The notes: generated by a model from the sequence alone, not told the origin. 8,581 bases of DNA from an uncultured Atopobium sp. (GCA_946999785.1 CAMQEO010000049.1:1-8581), one strand, 5' to 3'. Positions 1-6,748 are shown, numbered from the stretch's first letter. Numbers and translations are program-made.

Positions 1-2
1 TT

Positions 3-95
3 ATAGTAGGTGATGACGTGGCAGATGATTTTACCGATGCATTAGGTGAAAATCACGCGCGTAGTTACCAAATTAACGGTGTGATAGAAGATTAG
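3..95 (+). CDS. C-terminal end of upstream SUF-operon protein (possibly SufD), partial
   Basis: Only the last 30 codons are present, read in frame from base 3 to a TAG at 93-95. The fragment is acidic and ends in NGVIED. It carries no catalytic motif. It lies about 100 bases upstream of sufS on the same strand, and in Gram-positive SUF operons sufS normally follows sufD or sufB, so a SufD-like scaffold subunit is the best guess. That identification rests on position, not on sequence recognition. The gene begins outside the window. Confidence 0.5.
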   Translation: MVGDDVADDFTDALGENHARSYQINGVIED

Positions 96-108
96 TGACG
101 CTACAGCG

Positions 109-176
109 TTACGAAAAAACGTTATACAGCTTTACGCAACAAACTTTACACGGCGTTACGCAACAAACGTTACACG
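109..176 (+). repeat. Three-copy 23-24 bp direct repeat upstream of sufS
   Basis: Copies lie at 109-129, 132-152 and 156-176. The second and third differ at one base of 21 and share the core TTACGCAACAAAC followed by TTACACG. The first is more diverged (TTACGAAAAAACGTTATAC). The array fills the gap between the upstream gene and sufS and ends at the sufS ribosome binding site. A related copy, GCAGCAAACATTACACG, occurs at 5061-5077 in another intergenic gap, so the unit may belong to a dispersed family. No function is evident. Confidence 0.7.
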
Positions 177-192
177 AAAGGTTTTATTGATA

Positions 193-1452
193 ATGCTCGC
201 AACCAACGACGAACAGGCGTTGCAGGAAAATCCCTATAAACAAGATTTTCCGCTTTTAGCTCAACACAAAGAACTTGCGTTTTTAGACAGCGCAGCCACA
301 GCTCAGCGGCCTTTAGAGGTAATCAATGCACAAAGCGAGTTTTATCAAAGCATGAACGCAAATCCTTTGCGTGGCTTGTATAAACTCTCTGTTATGGCAA
401 CCGAGGCAATTGAAGCTACACGCGCTCATGTTGCGCGCTTTATTGGCGCAGTTGATGCAAACGGCGAGGGGCGCGCTCGCGAGGTTGTCTTTACGCGCAA
501 TGCTACAGAATCTCTAAATTTGATTGCTCAATCACTGGGAACGATGTGCTTAGAGCCTGGCGACGAAGTTGTTATTAGTATCATGGAACACCATTCAAAC
601 ATGATTCCCTGGCAACAAATATGCAAAAAAATGCATGCTAAGCTAACCTATCTCTATCTAGACGATACCTGCAGTATTTCAGACGAAGAACTTGAGCGCA
701 AAATTACCAACAAAACAAAAATTGTAAGCCTTACGCATGTATCTAACGTCTTAGGCATAACCAACGATATTGCACGTATTGCTGCACTTGCTCACAAAGT
801 AGGTGCTTATATGGTAGTGGATGCCGCTCAAAGCGCTCCACATATGCAGCTAGACGTACAACAGCTTAATTGTGATCTGCTTGCGTTTTCTGCGCATAAA
901 GCACTTGGTCCTTTTGGTATAGGCGTTATGTGGGGAAAGCTTGACATTCTTGAACGCATGCCCGTATTTTTAACGGGTGGCGAGATGATAGACTCGGTAA
1001 CCACTTCTTCTGCAACGTGGGCACAAGTCCCCGAAAAGTTTGAGGCAGGAACCCAAGACGCTGCAGGTATTTACGCATTTGACAAGGCTCTTAGCTATTT
1101 TGACACGCACGATATGAAAAAGCTTGAACGTCGCGAGACTCATTTAAGCGCATATTTGTATTCGCGCTTGTCAGAGCTGAGCTTTATCGATATTTACGGA
1201 GCACATGACCCCGCGCGCCATAGAGGTGTTGTTTCGTTTAATGTAAACGGTGTACATCCGCACGACGTTTCATCTATTCTTGATTCGTATAATGTCTGCA
1301 TTCGCGCAGGTCATCACTGTGCTCAACCGCTGCTGAACTCTTTGGGCGTTCAAAGTACCTGCCGAGCAAGTATTGCGTTTTATAACGACGCGCGCGATAT
1401 TGATCGTCTTATTGATGCGCTGCAAGCAGTGCACGATATTTTTAAGCACTAA
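193..1452 (+). CDS. sufS: SufS, PLP-dependent cysteine desulfurase (class II)
   Basis: SufS removes sulfur from L-cysteine as an enzyme persulfide, giving alanine, and supplies the SUF Fe-S cluster machinery in the cytosol. The 419-residue chain is full length for the family. Visible hallmarks are the EHHSN motif near residue 132 with the cofactor-stacking His133, DAAQSAPH with the pyridine-nitrogen Asp210, the PLP Schiff-base lysine Lys236 in SAHKALGPFGIGV, and the catalytic Cys376 in RAGHHCAQP, the class II signature that separates it from IscS/NifS. A GAAAGG ribosome binding site at 176-181 serves either ATG 193 (spacing 11) or an in-frame TTG at 187 (spacing 5); ATG is chosen, but TTG adds only two residues. 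sufU follows 123 bases downstream, so the two genes form the usual desulfurase/acceptor pair. Confidence 0.96.
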   Translation: MLATNDEQALQENPYKQDFPLLAQHKELAFLDSAATAQRPLEVINAQSEFYQSMNANPLRGLYKLSVMATEAIEATRAHVARFIGAVDANGEGRAREVVFTRNATESLNLIAQSLGTMCLEPGDEVVISIMEHHSNMIPWQQICKKMHAKLTYLYLDDTCSISDEELERKITNKTKIVSLTHVSNVLGITNDIARIAALAHKVGAYMVVDAAQSAPHMQLDVQQLNCDLLAFSAHKALGPFGIGVMWGKLDILERMPVFLTGGEMIDSVTTSSATWAQVPEKFEAGTQDAAGIYAFDKALSYFDTHDMKKLERRETHLSAYLYSRLSELSFIDIYGAHDPARHRGVVSFNVNGVHPHDVSSILDSYNVCIRAGHHCAQPLLNSLGVQSTCRASIAFYNDARDIDRLIDALQAVHDIFKH

Positions 1453-1575
1453 CGATGTGTGCGATGGCGCGAGCACAGAAGCTCAGACGCGCACAGCAGC
1501 TTGCGCACTACAAGACACACAACAGGTCAAACCGCGTAAATACAAAACGACATACAAACATCAAGGAAAGCAACT

Positions 1576-2121
1576 ATGGACATGAACAACAACTCGCACC
1601 AAACAATCGATAAAAAACCTGCTGCTGGAGTAATGGGCGCTCCCACCTTATACAACGCTCTGTTTATGGATCACGTCAATCATCCCGATTATTGCTATTC
1701 TATTGACAACCCAACACTTTCGCACGAAGGCGTTAACCCGTCTTGTGGCGATGAGCTTACGTTTTCGCTGAAGCTCGACGAGCATGGCATTATTCGTGAT
1801 GCATGCTATCAAGGGCACGGCTGCGCTATTAGTCAGGCATCTGCCGATATGATGAGTGACGCAATTATTGACAAAACTGACAGCGAGGCTTTACAGATGT
1901 GCGAACTTTTTGGTCGTATGGTACGCAACCAGCTAAAAGATGGCGAATCGCTTGACAGTTTAGGAGACGCAGCCATGCTTAAAGACATCTCTCATATGCC
2001 AGCGCGTGTAAAATGCGCAGAACTTGCATGGGCTACGTTGCAAGAAATGTTAGGTGTACATAGCGACCCCGATACCGCGCAGGCTTGCCAAGTAGCGCCT
2101 TCTCACGCGAAAGGGTTATAA
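1576..2121 (+). CDS. sufU: SufU, zinc-dependent sulfurtransferase partner of SufS
   Basis: SufU accepts persulfide sulfur from SufS at its zinc site and passes it to the SufBCD scaffold. The 181-residue protein has the IscU/NifU N-terminal fold. Its ligands are visible as Cys57 and Asp59 in NPSCGDEL, Cys83 in GHGCAISQAS and Cys147 in ARVKCAELAW. The C-x-D...C...C spacing matches zinc-binding SufU, including the extra residues between the last two cysteines that IscU lacks. About 20 residues at each end (a polar N-terminus and a tail after VHSDPD) exceed the conserved core. Start: AAGGAAAG at 1563-1570 lies five bases before ATG 1576; a second ATG at 1582 would remove two residues. It is co-directional with sufS and probably transcribed with it. 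Confidence 0.94.
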   Translation: MDMNNNSHQTIDKKPAAGVMGAPTLYNALFMDHVNHPDYCYSIDNPTLSHEGVNPSCGDELTFSLKLDEHGIIRDACYQGHGCAISQASADMMSDAIIDKTDSEALQMCELFGRMVRNQLKDGESLDSLGDAAMLKDISHMPARVKCAELAWATLQEMLGVHSDPDTAQACQVAPSHAKGL

Positions 2122-2140
2122 GTCCGCAGCCATTGGCTGT

Positions 2141-2247
2141 ACTGCTTGTGCTGCTTGTGCTGCTTGTACTGCTTGTACTGGTTGTGCTGCTTACATTACT
2201 TTCGTTGCTTACATAGCTTGCGCTGCTTACTCGCTTACATTACTTTT
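2141..2247 (+). repeat. Degenerate 9-bp tandem repeat (RCTGCTTGT type)
   Basis: Five near-identical units run from 2141 to 2185: ACTGCTTGT, GCTGCTTGT twice, ACTGCTTGT, ACTGGTTGT. They decay into variants such as GCTGCTTAC and GTTGCTTAC up to about 2247, roughly twelve units in all. The array starts 20 bases after the sufU stop and sits upstream of the acyltransferase gene. Because the unit is three codons long, the plus strand stays open through it as a Cys/Leu-rich reading (CCL, YCL), which I regard as a by-product of the repeat. Confidence 0.8.
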
Positions 2248-2361
2248 GCTCAAGCCTTATTATGTGTAGTAAAGCGTATCAACACACGTATTTGCACAAT
2301 GGAATATACTAAGATTGTTGTAAAAACAGCAGGGATTATCCTTAAAAACAAAGGTATATTC

Positions 2362-3462
2362 ATGAAAAAAAGACTTACACAATGGGATTTACTACGCACA
2401 CTTGCAATGTTTTTTGTGCTGATAGTACACTGCAGTTGCTATCTTAAAACTCCGCAAGCATGTACTATTGCAGAAGAACTTGCACTTATTTGTGATCCCG
2501 TTTTCTTTACGCTCTCAGGCTATTTTGCAATTCGGCAGCTTACAATCTCCTACGCAGAATATCTTTGGAAGAAATTTCTGACCATTGTGCTTCCTCTTAT
2601 AGCATATGGAGCCCTGTTATATTTCTTTGCCATATATAGAGAGCTAACCACGCTATCAATTGGCAACCTCATGCATTTTTATCAACAATTACTTGCAGGT
2701 CAATGGTGGTTCATACCAGCTCTTATTCCATCTTTAATGCTTGCCCCTTGGTTGTACACCATGTTTGAGGCATTAGATGTACATAAACAACGTTCACTCT
2801 TTATTTTGGTGAGCGTCGCTATGATATGGGGAATTATAACAACTGCCTTATATTCATGGGCGAAAGTTTTTCAGTTCAGTGAAGCCGCAGATACTGTAGA
2901 CGCTCTTGCACTGTTTGTATCTCCTGCCATAGTTCCAGGTAGTTATTTTGTATATTTTTGTCTTGGGTATTTTGTAAAAATCTTACCAACACTCATTTCA
3001 AAAGAAACACTACAAAAACTTTGCGGAGCAGGTATGGTGCTTTGGATTGTAGGAGCTGTGTCATCGGCGTTTGGTTATAACAGAGCCGATCCCAGCTATC
3101 TGTGGTTTTTTGTTACCATTGCCATGTTTTATCTCTTTAATAAGGTGCGCATTACCCAACCCATACCAAGCAAAATCATAAGTTTTATGGCGCAACGCTC
3201 ATACTCTGTGTACCTTTTTAACTATGCTGCAATTAACCTTATATTTGAAAAAACTCACGTATTTGGCCTAATTACCACAGAGAGCCCAGCGTCACTTACC
3301 GCAAGATTTCCTTGGTGGATTCTAGCTGTTATAGCATCGTATTGCATAGCATTTATATGTGCATGTATAGGTGACTATATAATACTTAAACCGTTACAAA
3401 AGCTATTGCAAAGCATTTATTCACAAGTTACATCACGCATAACTGTTCAACGTGCAAACTAA
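2362..3462 (+). CDS. Membrane-bound acyltransferase, acyltransferase-3 family
   Basis: This 366-residue integral membrane protein has about ten hydrophobic helices. Family members O-acylate cell-surface polysaccharides, peptidoglycan or lipids using acyl-CoA-derived groups; the substrate here cannot be told. Family marks are the N-terminal WDLLRTLA...H segment (Asp9, Arg12, His23), FFTLSGYF at 48-55, WWF at 115-117 and SYSVYLF at 280-286. The position after YLF, often His in relatives, is Asn287. There is no SGNH domain, so it is not a full OatA. AAAGG at 2350-2354 lies seven bases before ATG 2362. The reading frame is open further upstream to the sufU stop, but that part is a repeat without homology or ribosome binding site. 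It may be read from the suf transcript or its own promoter; no clear terminator separates them. Confidence 0.85.
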   Translation: MKKRLTQWDLLRTLAMFFVLIVHCSCYLKTPQACTIAEELALICDPVFFTLSGYFAIRQLTISYAEYLWKKFLTIVLPLIAYGALLYFFAIYRELTTLSIGNLMHFYQQLLAGQWWFIPALIPSLMLAPWLYTMFEALDVHKQRSLFILVSVAMIWGIITTALYSWAKVFQFSEAADTVDALALFVSPAIVPGSYFVYFCLGYFVKILPTLISKETLQKLCGAGMVLWIVGAVSSAFGYNRADPSYLWFFVTIAMFYLFNKVRITQPIPSKIISFMAQRSYSVYLFNYAAINLIFEKTHVFGLITTESPASLTARFPWWILAVIASYCIAFICACIGDYIILKPLQKLLQSIYSQVTSRITVQRAN

Positions 3463-3470
3463 CGATGGTT

Positions 3471-3535
3471 CTCAATTAAAGATTTGTAGAGCTTACATAG
3501 CTGCCTTGGCAGCTATCGCGCAAGACGCAATTGAG
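3471..3535. repeat. Nested inverted repeat after the acyltransferase gene
   Basis: An inner inverted repeat, ATAGCTGCC / GGCAGCTAT (3497-3505 and 3508-3516), lies inside outer arms CTCAATT (3471-3477) and AATTGAG (3529-3535). It begins nine bases after the acyltransferase stop. The inner stem could act in 3' end formation, but no T-tract follows on either strand, so a Rho-independent terminator is not supported. Confidence 0.5.
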
Positions 3536-3800
3536 CAGATAAAATCGTTCCACAAAGCTGTCACGTAAAATTGTTCTGCAATTTTGCACCACTATATGGA
3601 TGTTAATGGAAACGCGGAAGGTAGCATGTGTGTGAACGGGTGCACAGGCATGCTTTTACAAAACATTTCGCTTAATATTCGAAAAAATTCTTGTTTGACA
3701 CGAGTTTTTGTAGCGTGACACCACGGGGTCAAAAAACGTGTTTTGCATGTGCGCAGGTAGACGTGTTGGTATAGTTTTTAGAACCTTTCAAAAGTGATAT

Positions 3801-3838
3801 GTACCCCTTTTACTGGACAAAACCAGTGAAAGGGGTAC
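3801..3838. repeat. Long 16-bp hairpin with 6-base loop; possible paired transposon-end remnant
   Basis: Left arm 3801-3816 and right arm 3823-3838 pair over 16 positions with a single T/G mismatch, leaving the loop ACAAAA. The arms read GTACCCCTTTTACTGG and CCAGTGAAAGGGGTAC. No T-run follows on either strand, which argues against a terminator. Continued into the loop, the left arm reads as TACTGGACA, resembling terminal inverted repeats of some IS3-family elements, so this may be two IS ends brought together after loss of the interior. No target-site duplication was found. A cruciform or protein-binding site is the alternative. Confidence 0.6.
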
Positions 3839-3973
3839 TGTCATATGTGCTGCAGGGCATATTTATAAGCTTCTTAGGCGCGCGGGCGTAAAATCATACA
3901 TCAACGCGTATGGCGTGGAGCACGGCGCAGATTGAGCATATGCTTATACACGCTCCATGCGATTATTATGTGC

Positions 3974-4066
3974 GTCATACAAGTGTTCATACAGGTACGC
4001 CATAACAGGCACGTCATACAAGCATGTCATAACAGACACGCCTAACAACCTAGTCACAACAGACTA
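3974..4066. repeat. Seven-unit degenerate 13-14 bp tandem repeat
   Basis: Units start at 3974, 3985, 3999, 4013, 4026, 4040 and 4053 and follow the pattern G-T/C-CATA-A/C-A-A/G-G-CAC, for example GCCATAACAGGCAC and GTCATAACAGACAC. The first is 11 bases, the others 13 or 14. The last unit overlaps the stop codon of the minus-strand reductase gene. Seven successive related units exceed chance similarity, but the function is unknown. Confidence 0.65.
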
Positions 4067-4990
4067 TTTAGAAATGCCTAAAATGTGCTCTTTTGCATGA
4101 ATTAAATCGGTAATCATCTGGCAATAAGGTGTTTGAATACCAAGCTTTTTACCACGGCGTGCAACAGCACCGTTAATAAAGTCAATTTCGGTTAAACGAT
4201 GATTTTGCACAAGATCTTGATGCATAGACGGATAATGAGGTGCAGCTATTTCGGATACATGCATAACGTAGTCTACAATTTCGGATTCGTTAAGTTTAAC
4301 GCCCGATGCAATTCCCACTTCACAGAACTCGTGAATAATAGCACGAACAGTATGCAACGCGTCTTCGGTTGCAAAGAATTCTCCAATGGTGCAGTCGCAA
4401 AGAGCGCATGTAGAATTCATAGTTCCATTAACGCATGCTTTACGCCAAATAGAAGGTAGAACGTCCTCGTCGTAGATAACATTTAAGCCGGCTTGATTCA
4501 TAGCGTCTACAATCTGAGCCGAAGACTCTTTTCCACAAGCGTCAAAGCTCTGCAAGTTAATAGAGCCCTTACCTTGTAAAATGGCAACTCCGGGACCTTT
4601 AAGACCTGCAGTCCATACGGTAACACCCATCAAGATGTTTTCTTCTTTAATATACTTGCGAATGGTGTCTTCGTGACCCAAACCGTTAAGCAAGCACAAA
4701 ACTTTTGTGTGCTCGCCAATGATTTGTTTAATGTCCTCTAACATCTGAGGAAGCTGCATGGCTTTGGTAAATAAGATGATGAAATCGGCAGATTCATGTG
4801 CCTCGGTTGGATGCATGATAGTCATCTTAACGCAATCGGGCTTATCACCTACAATTTTAAGGCCGTTTTGTTTAATAGCATCAATGTGATCCTGCCAGTT
4901 GTCTAAAAGAATAACTTCTTGACCGCTTTGTTGAAGCTGATACCCAAAACGACAACCCATAGCACCTGAACCTGCAATATAAATACGCAT
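4064..4990 (-). CDS. panE: Ketopantoate reductase family oxidoreductase (2-dehydropantoate 2-reductase)
   Basis: PanE-type enzymes reduce 2-dehydropantoate to pantoate with NADPH for CoA synthesis; paralogues act on other 2-keto acids. The 308-residue length is typical. Residues 5-12 form the Rossmann motif IAGSGAMG, NGLG with Asn102 matches the substrate-contact Asn, Lys184 in IWRKACVNGTMNS matches the catalytic lysine, and TEIDFINGAV near 267-276 holds the conserved Glu268, followed by a GIQTPYC stretch. The start at 4990 is chosen because AAAGGTGG lies just upstream and MRIYIAGSG is the usual N-terminus; an upstream in-frame start at 5032 would add 14 non-conserved residues. It follows the EIIC-like gene on the same strand after 105 bases, so it may act on that carrier's substrate rather than in CoA synthesis. 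True pantoate specificity is not proven. Confidence 0.88.
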   Translation of the reverse strand: MRIYIAGSGAMGCRFGYQLQQSGQEVILLDNWQDHIDAIKQNGLKIVGDKPDCVKMTIMHPTEAHESADFIILFTKAMQLPQMLEDIKQIIGEHTKVLCLLNGLGHEDTIRKYIKEENILMGVTVWTAGLKGPGVAILQGKGSINLQSFDACGKESSAQIVDAMNQAGLNVIYDEDVLPSIWRKACVNGTMNSTCALCDCTIGEFFATEDALHTVRAIIHEFCEVGIASGVKLNESEIVDYVMHVSEIAAPHYPSMHQDLVQNHRLTEIDFINGAVARRGKKLGIQTPYCQMITDLIHAKEHILGISK

Positions 4991-5032
4991 ATTTCCACCT
5001 TTCATAAACAAACTATCTGAATTGTATACCAT

Positions 5033-5044
5033 ATGTTATAACAT
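5033..5044. repeat. 12-bp perfect palindrome ATGTTATAACAT
   Basis: This self-complementary 12-mer lies in the 105-base gap between the EIIC-like gene and the reductase gene, about 43 bases before the reductase start. It could be a dimer-binding operator, but AT-rich 12-mers of this kind also arise by chance. The diverged copy of the repeat found upstream of sufS follows it at 5061-5077. Confidence 0.3.
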
Positions 5045-5095
5045 GCAAAAATGCCTTGACGCAGCAAACATTACACGCTGGCACATGTATAACAA

Positions 5096-6241
5096 TTAGC
5101 CTTTAAACTTAAAGAGATCTTTATCATAAAGATGAACAACGTCACATAAAACTTTATTAACTACAAATCCTACAGCAAATGGAATCACTAACCATGCAAT
5201 AAGAATTTGAATAATGTTAACGTTACCAATACTTAAAGCTGCTAAAGGACTTACAAATCCAACAAGGCCAAAACCTGATGAAGCAGGAGTTCCGCCCATT
5301 TCCCATAAAGGAATGGTAAGCGCGCTTATTGCAGCGGTAAGAGCTGCAGGAATTGCCATCACAGGACGCGTCATAAAGTTTGGCATCATCATTTTCATAG
5401 CACCAAGCGCCACAGCAATTGGTACGCCTGCTTTATTAACACGAGCACATGCCCATACCAACATTGCTGCACAAGCGCCAACGCCCATACCTGCCGCAGC
5501 AGAAGCCATACCCGTTAAGCCAATAGCAATACCAATTGCCACGGTAGACAAGGGGCTGATAATAATAATAGAAAATGAAGCGGCAATTAACATGCACATC
5601 AACCAAGGTTGTAACGTAGTAAAGGTATTAATGATTTGTCCTATGAAAAATGTAATCTGTGATACATACGGCAACAGTTTCCAACCAACAAATCCCATGC
5701 CTGCACCAGCGATAATTGGCAACAACACAATGGTAAGCGAGCCAAGCTTAGTGCCAATAGCACGTACTACAGCAACAGTAAGCGCAGCGCAGATCATCAC
5801 ATTAATAATGTCTCCAATACCTGCTAATTGAAAAAGCGGAGCAGTTTTATCGGCAACGGTAGCAGCTGGAACATATTTCCATGCACCCGAACCAATAAAG
5901 GTTGCACCAGCAACCGTAGCCATTTGAATAGGATTAAATTTAAACTGATGAGCAATCAGAAAACCTGCCATAGCTGGCGTTAAAAATTGGAAGGCAACAA
6001 TGGTGTGGTAAAACTCCATGAGTGGTGCGCAGTCGGGGAACGGTTTAATAAACGTTGCAAGAATTGCATTGGGGATAAGAGCAACAACGATTGCAATCGT
6101 AGTTCCATTCAAAATATTGAGTATAAATTGCCCAACAGATTCTGAAATCGGTGGCGCATACGAACGCGTTGAATCTGTAGATGTAGACACTTTTGCAGCT
6201 TGAGACGTAGCTGCACCAGATGTGTTCTGTGAACTTGCCAT
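5096..6241 (-). CDS. PTS EIIC-like membrane protein, PfoR family
   Basis: This 381-residue polytopic membrane protein resembles the PfoR / PTS_EIIC_2 family, which looks like a sugar-PTS IIC permease but is usually encoded without EIIA or EIIB partners. PfoR was named as a putative regulator of a clostridial toxin; transport substrates are unknown. After a polar Ser/Thr/Ala-rich N-terminus of about 32 residues come many hydrophobic helices. Family-like stretches are NGTTIAIVVALIPNAIL (45-61), IIISPLSTVAIGIAIG (226-241), AMKMMMPNFMTRP (281-293) and GGTPASSGFGLVGF (316-329). AGAAAGG at 6254-6260 lies 12 bases before ATG 6241, slightly long spacing. The reductase gene follows on the same strand, suggesting an operon in which the carrier imports or exports a keto or hydroxy acid; this is inference. 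Confidence 0.8.
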   Translation of the reverse strand: MASSQNTSGAATSQAAKVSTSTDSTRSYAPPISESVGQFILNILNGTTIAIVVALIPNAILATFIKPFPDCAPLMEFYHTIVAFQFLTPAMAGFLIAHQFKFNPIQMATVAGATFIGSGAWKYVPAATVADKTAPLFQLAGIGDIINVMICAALTVAVVRAIGTKLGSLTIVLLPIIAGAGMGFVGWKLLPYVSQITFFIGQIINTFTTLQPWLMCMLIAASFSIIIISPLSTVAIGIAIGLTGMASAAAGMGVGACAAMLVWACARVNKAGVPIAVALGAMKMMMPNFMTRPVMAIPAALTAAISALTIPLWEMGGTPASSGFGLVGFVSPLAALSIGNVNIIQILIAWLVIPFAVGFVVNKVLCDVVHLYDKDLFKFKG

Positions 6242-6412
6242 AGGTATAGTTGACCTTTCTACGTTGGTATATATACAAAATACCAGTTACAACTTGTAGT
6301 GAACTGATTATTTTTTAGTATAGCTTGCCCATAGAAAAAGTGATGAGCCTTGCTCGCATACCATGACGGGTTTTGATAGCAAAACATTGGTTCCTAAACT
6401 CTGTATGAAGCG

Positions 6413-6432
6413 TACAAAATTTAAATTTTGTA
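6413..6432. promoter_or_regulatory. 20-bp perfect palindrome, candidate operator
   Basis: TACAAAATTTAAATTTTGTA equals its own reverse complement over all 20 bases. With one bulged base the symmetry extends by AGC (6409-6411) and GCT (6433-6435). It lies about 55 bases upstream of the small ORF on the plus strand and about 170 bases upstream of the EIIC-like gene on the minus strand, so a dimeric repressor bound here could affect either. No T-run follows, so a terminator is unlikely. The palindrome is certain; the regulatory role is inferred. Confidence 0.45.
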
Positions 6433-6486
6433 GCTGCAAACAATTTTTTAAGAGAAACTCACATAAAAGTTTGGGAGATTTAATTT

Positions 6487-6618
6487 ATGAGCAAAGGTCG
6501 TATATTGTATGTTCTATATGTTATGATAATGATTATGTCTTTATTCATATTTTTTTATACATATATTTTTAGTATGTACTCAATGAGTTTTAATATACAT
6601 AAATGCATTAATAGTTAG
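6487..6618 (+). CDS. Small hydrophobic ORF, putative single-pass membrane peptide
   Basis: A 43-codon ORF runs from ATG 6487 to TAG 6616-6618. It is preceded by GGGAG at 6473-6477 with nine bases of spacing, as good a ribosome binding site as any in the window. The peptide begins MSKGR, continues as an uninterrupted hydrophobic and aromatic stretch of about 25 residues (ILYVLYVMIMIMSLFIFFYT and on), and ends with a short polar tail, FNIHKCINS. A basic N-terminus followed by one transmembrane helix is the layout of small membrane proteins and of type I toxin peptides. The surroundings are AT-rich, which favours chance hydrophobic ORFs. No family is recognised. Confidence 0.4.
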   Translation: MSKGRILYVLYVMIMIMSLFIFFYTYIFSMYSMSFNIHKCINS

Positions 6619-6710
6619 AATACTTTATATACGTGCATACAATGCTGTGTTCAAACTTTGCTGATGGTTATACATTTCTTACGTTAATTCACATTTAATA
6701 CATATTCATG

Positions 6711-6743
6711 AAATCAAACAAACGCGGGCGCATTGCGCACGCG
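6711..6743 (-). terminator. Probable Rho-independent terminator of the crcB operon
   Basis: On the minus strand a GC-only stem forms between 6735-6743 and 6723-6731 (four pairs, one mismatch, four pairs, 3-base loop) and is followed by TTTGTTTGATTT across 6722-6711. It lies about 60 bases after the second crcB stop. An alternative stem, TTGCGC / GCGCAA, is present at 6733-6748. The U-tract is interrupted by G, so termination may be moderate. Confidence 0.5.
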
Positions 6744-6748
6744 CGCAA

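Larger units (their letters stand above)
3463..4063. other. Convergent intergenic gap, 601 bases, repeats but no confident gene
   Basis: The gap separates two converging genes. It holds the nested inverted repeats at 3471-3535, a small hairpin at 3567-3585 (AAAATTG / CAATTTT), a near-palindrome at 3716-3731 (TGACACC, AC, GGGGTCA), the long hairpin at 3801-3838, a 9-bp inverted repeat at 3913-3921 / 3952-3960 enclosing the palindrome AGCATATGCT (3935-3944), and a tandem repeat at 3974-4066. The best small ORF, 3626-3718 on the plus strand (30 codons, three Cys, preceded by GGAAGG), is too weak to call as a gene. No canonical terminator with a T-run was found for either flanking gene. Confidence 0.7.

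Noticed and set aside
1373..1585. 70-codon ORF across the sufS-sufU junction
   Set aside because: It is out of frame with sufS and overlaps it, with no ribosome binding site or recognisable motif.
2146..2361. Extended N-terminus for the acyltransferase starting at TTG 2146
   Set aside because: The added 72 codons are mostly 9-bp repeat translated as Cys/Leu, with no ribosome binding site. ATG 2362 has AAAGG at good spacing and begins at the family's first motif.
3801..3838. Bidirectional intrinsic terminator between converging genes
   Set aside because: The position fits, but neither strand has a T-run after the stem.
3974..4066. CRISPR array
   Set aside because: Units are 13-14 bp and contiguous without unique spacers, and no cas genes are present.
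5214..5831. 205-codon ORF on the plus strand
   Set aside because: It lies antisense within the EIIC-like gene and reads as Ala/Ile/Pro-rich low complexity, a mirror of membrane-helix codons.
6363..6572. 69-codon ORF on the plus strand
   Set aside because: It runs through the 20-bp palindrome, has no ribosome binding site and conflicts with the better-supported small ORF at 6487.
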